From Candidatus Bathyarchaeum sp. (GTDB taxonomy: Archaea; Thermoproteota; Bathyarchaeia; Bathyarchaeales; Bathyarchaeaceae), in the NCBI GenBank assembly GCA_003096255.1, contig PIXS01000135.1, forward strand, positions 1-5,927: a DNA stretch of 5,927 bases, read 5' to 3'. Position numbers and translations under genes: made by a program. This document shows, in pieces, positions 5,845 to 5,927 of this stretch. The notes below the pieces were generated by a model. That model saw only the letters and a list, made by a program, of their open reading frames with translations. It searched no databases and had not been told where the DNA came from. The number at the start of each line of letters is the position of its first letter. Within the stretch, counting starts at the first letter, position 1.

Positions 5845-5927
5845 ATGATGATTGATTGGACAATTGCGCCTATTACAGCATCAATATCGATTCTAGTTGC
5901 AATTTATCTGTACTTTTACATAAACAA
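5845..5927 (+). CDS. N-terminus of a membrane protein, possibly ion-translocating membrane pyrophosphatase (HppA-like); cut by the window edge
   Basis: Only 27 codons are visible, reading MMIDWTIAPITASISILV and then AIYLYFYIN before the edge. This is a short polar start followed by one hydrophobic helix with no signal-peptide charge pattern and no cleavage site, so it looks like the first membrane helix of a polytopic protein. The run of small residues leading into an AIYLYFYIN end resembles the first helix of archaeal membrane-bound pyrophosphatases, which split pyrophosphate to pump H+ or Na+; in those a KQ-G-T-KM stretch usually follows. That resemblance is from memory and the diagnostic motifs lie outside the window, so another polytopic protein is possible. 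A good ribosome-binding site supports the start. It is transcribed away from the calcium ATPase, with about 250 bases between their starts. Confidence 0.55.
   Translation, partial: MMIDWTIAPITASISILVAIYLYFYIN

Noticed and set aside
5844..5851. GATGATGA resembling a C-box of a C/D guide RNA
   Set aside because: It is the tandem start codon of the gene at 5845, and no D-box or C'/D' partner at proper spacing was seen.

Overview
The window looks archaeal and moderately AT-rich. Genes are preceded by TATA-like boxes about 25-30 bases before the predicted transcript start and by GGTG or GAGGT-type ribosome-binding sites. It also carries two archaeal-type 'biotin synthase-like' radical SAM proteins and a membrane protein rich in N-glycosylation sequons with a C-terminal anchor. 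The style would suit an uncultured Thermoproteota lineage such as Bathyarchaeia, but that is inference; there is no rRNA or marker gene to prove it.

Layout: (a) 1-518, minus strand, the N-terminal part of a radical SAM protein that runs off the left edge. (b) 519-724, a divergent intergenic region with no gene, holding the promoter of the next gene. (c) 725-1726, plus strand, a second, complete radical SAM protein. The two divergent genes resemble the pair of biotin-synthase-like proteins that act together as a two-part lipoyl synthase (LipS1/LipS2) in Thermococcus; this is the most interesting biochemical reading here. (d) 1723-2409, minus strand, a secreted, membrane-anchored, probably glycosylated stalk protein. 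It converges on gene (c) and overlaps it by 4 bases, so the two stop codons interlock. (e) 2549-2779, minus strand, a small protein with two transmembrane segments. (f) 2891-5593, minus strand, a full-length P2A-type Ca2+-transporting ATPase with all the SERCA-type calcium ligands I could check, followed by a clear hairpin-plus-oligo-U terminator. (g) 5594-5844, a divergent regulatory region with a perfect 9-bp inverted repeat. (h) 5845-5927, plus strand, the first 27 codons of a membrane protein that may be a proton- or sodium-pumping membrane pyrophosphatase.

How the parts relate: the radical SAM pair probably forms one functional unit (lipoyl or a related sulfur-insertion cofactor). The calcium pump and the possible ion-pumping pyrophosphatase share a divergent promoter region and could both serve ion homeostasis. 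The three minus-strand genes (f, e, d) follow each other but are separated by 111-139 base gaps with promoter- and terminator-like sequences, so they look like separate transcription units and not one operon. I see no CRISPR array, transposon, tRNA or rRNA, and no evidence of a wholly new system. The remaining ORFs antisense to the calcium ATPase are shadows of its coding frame.
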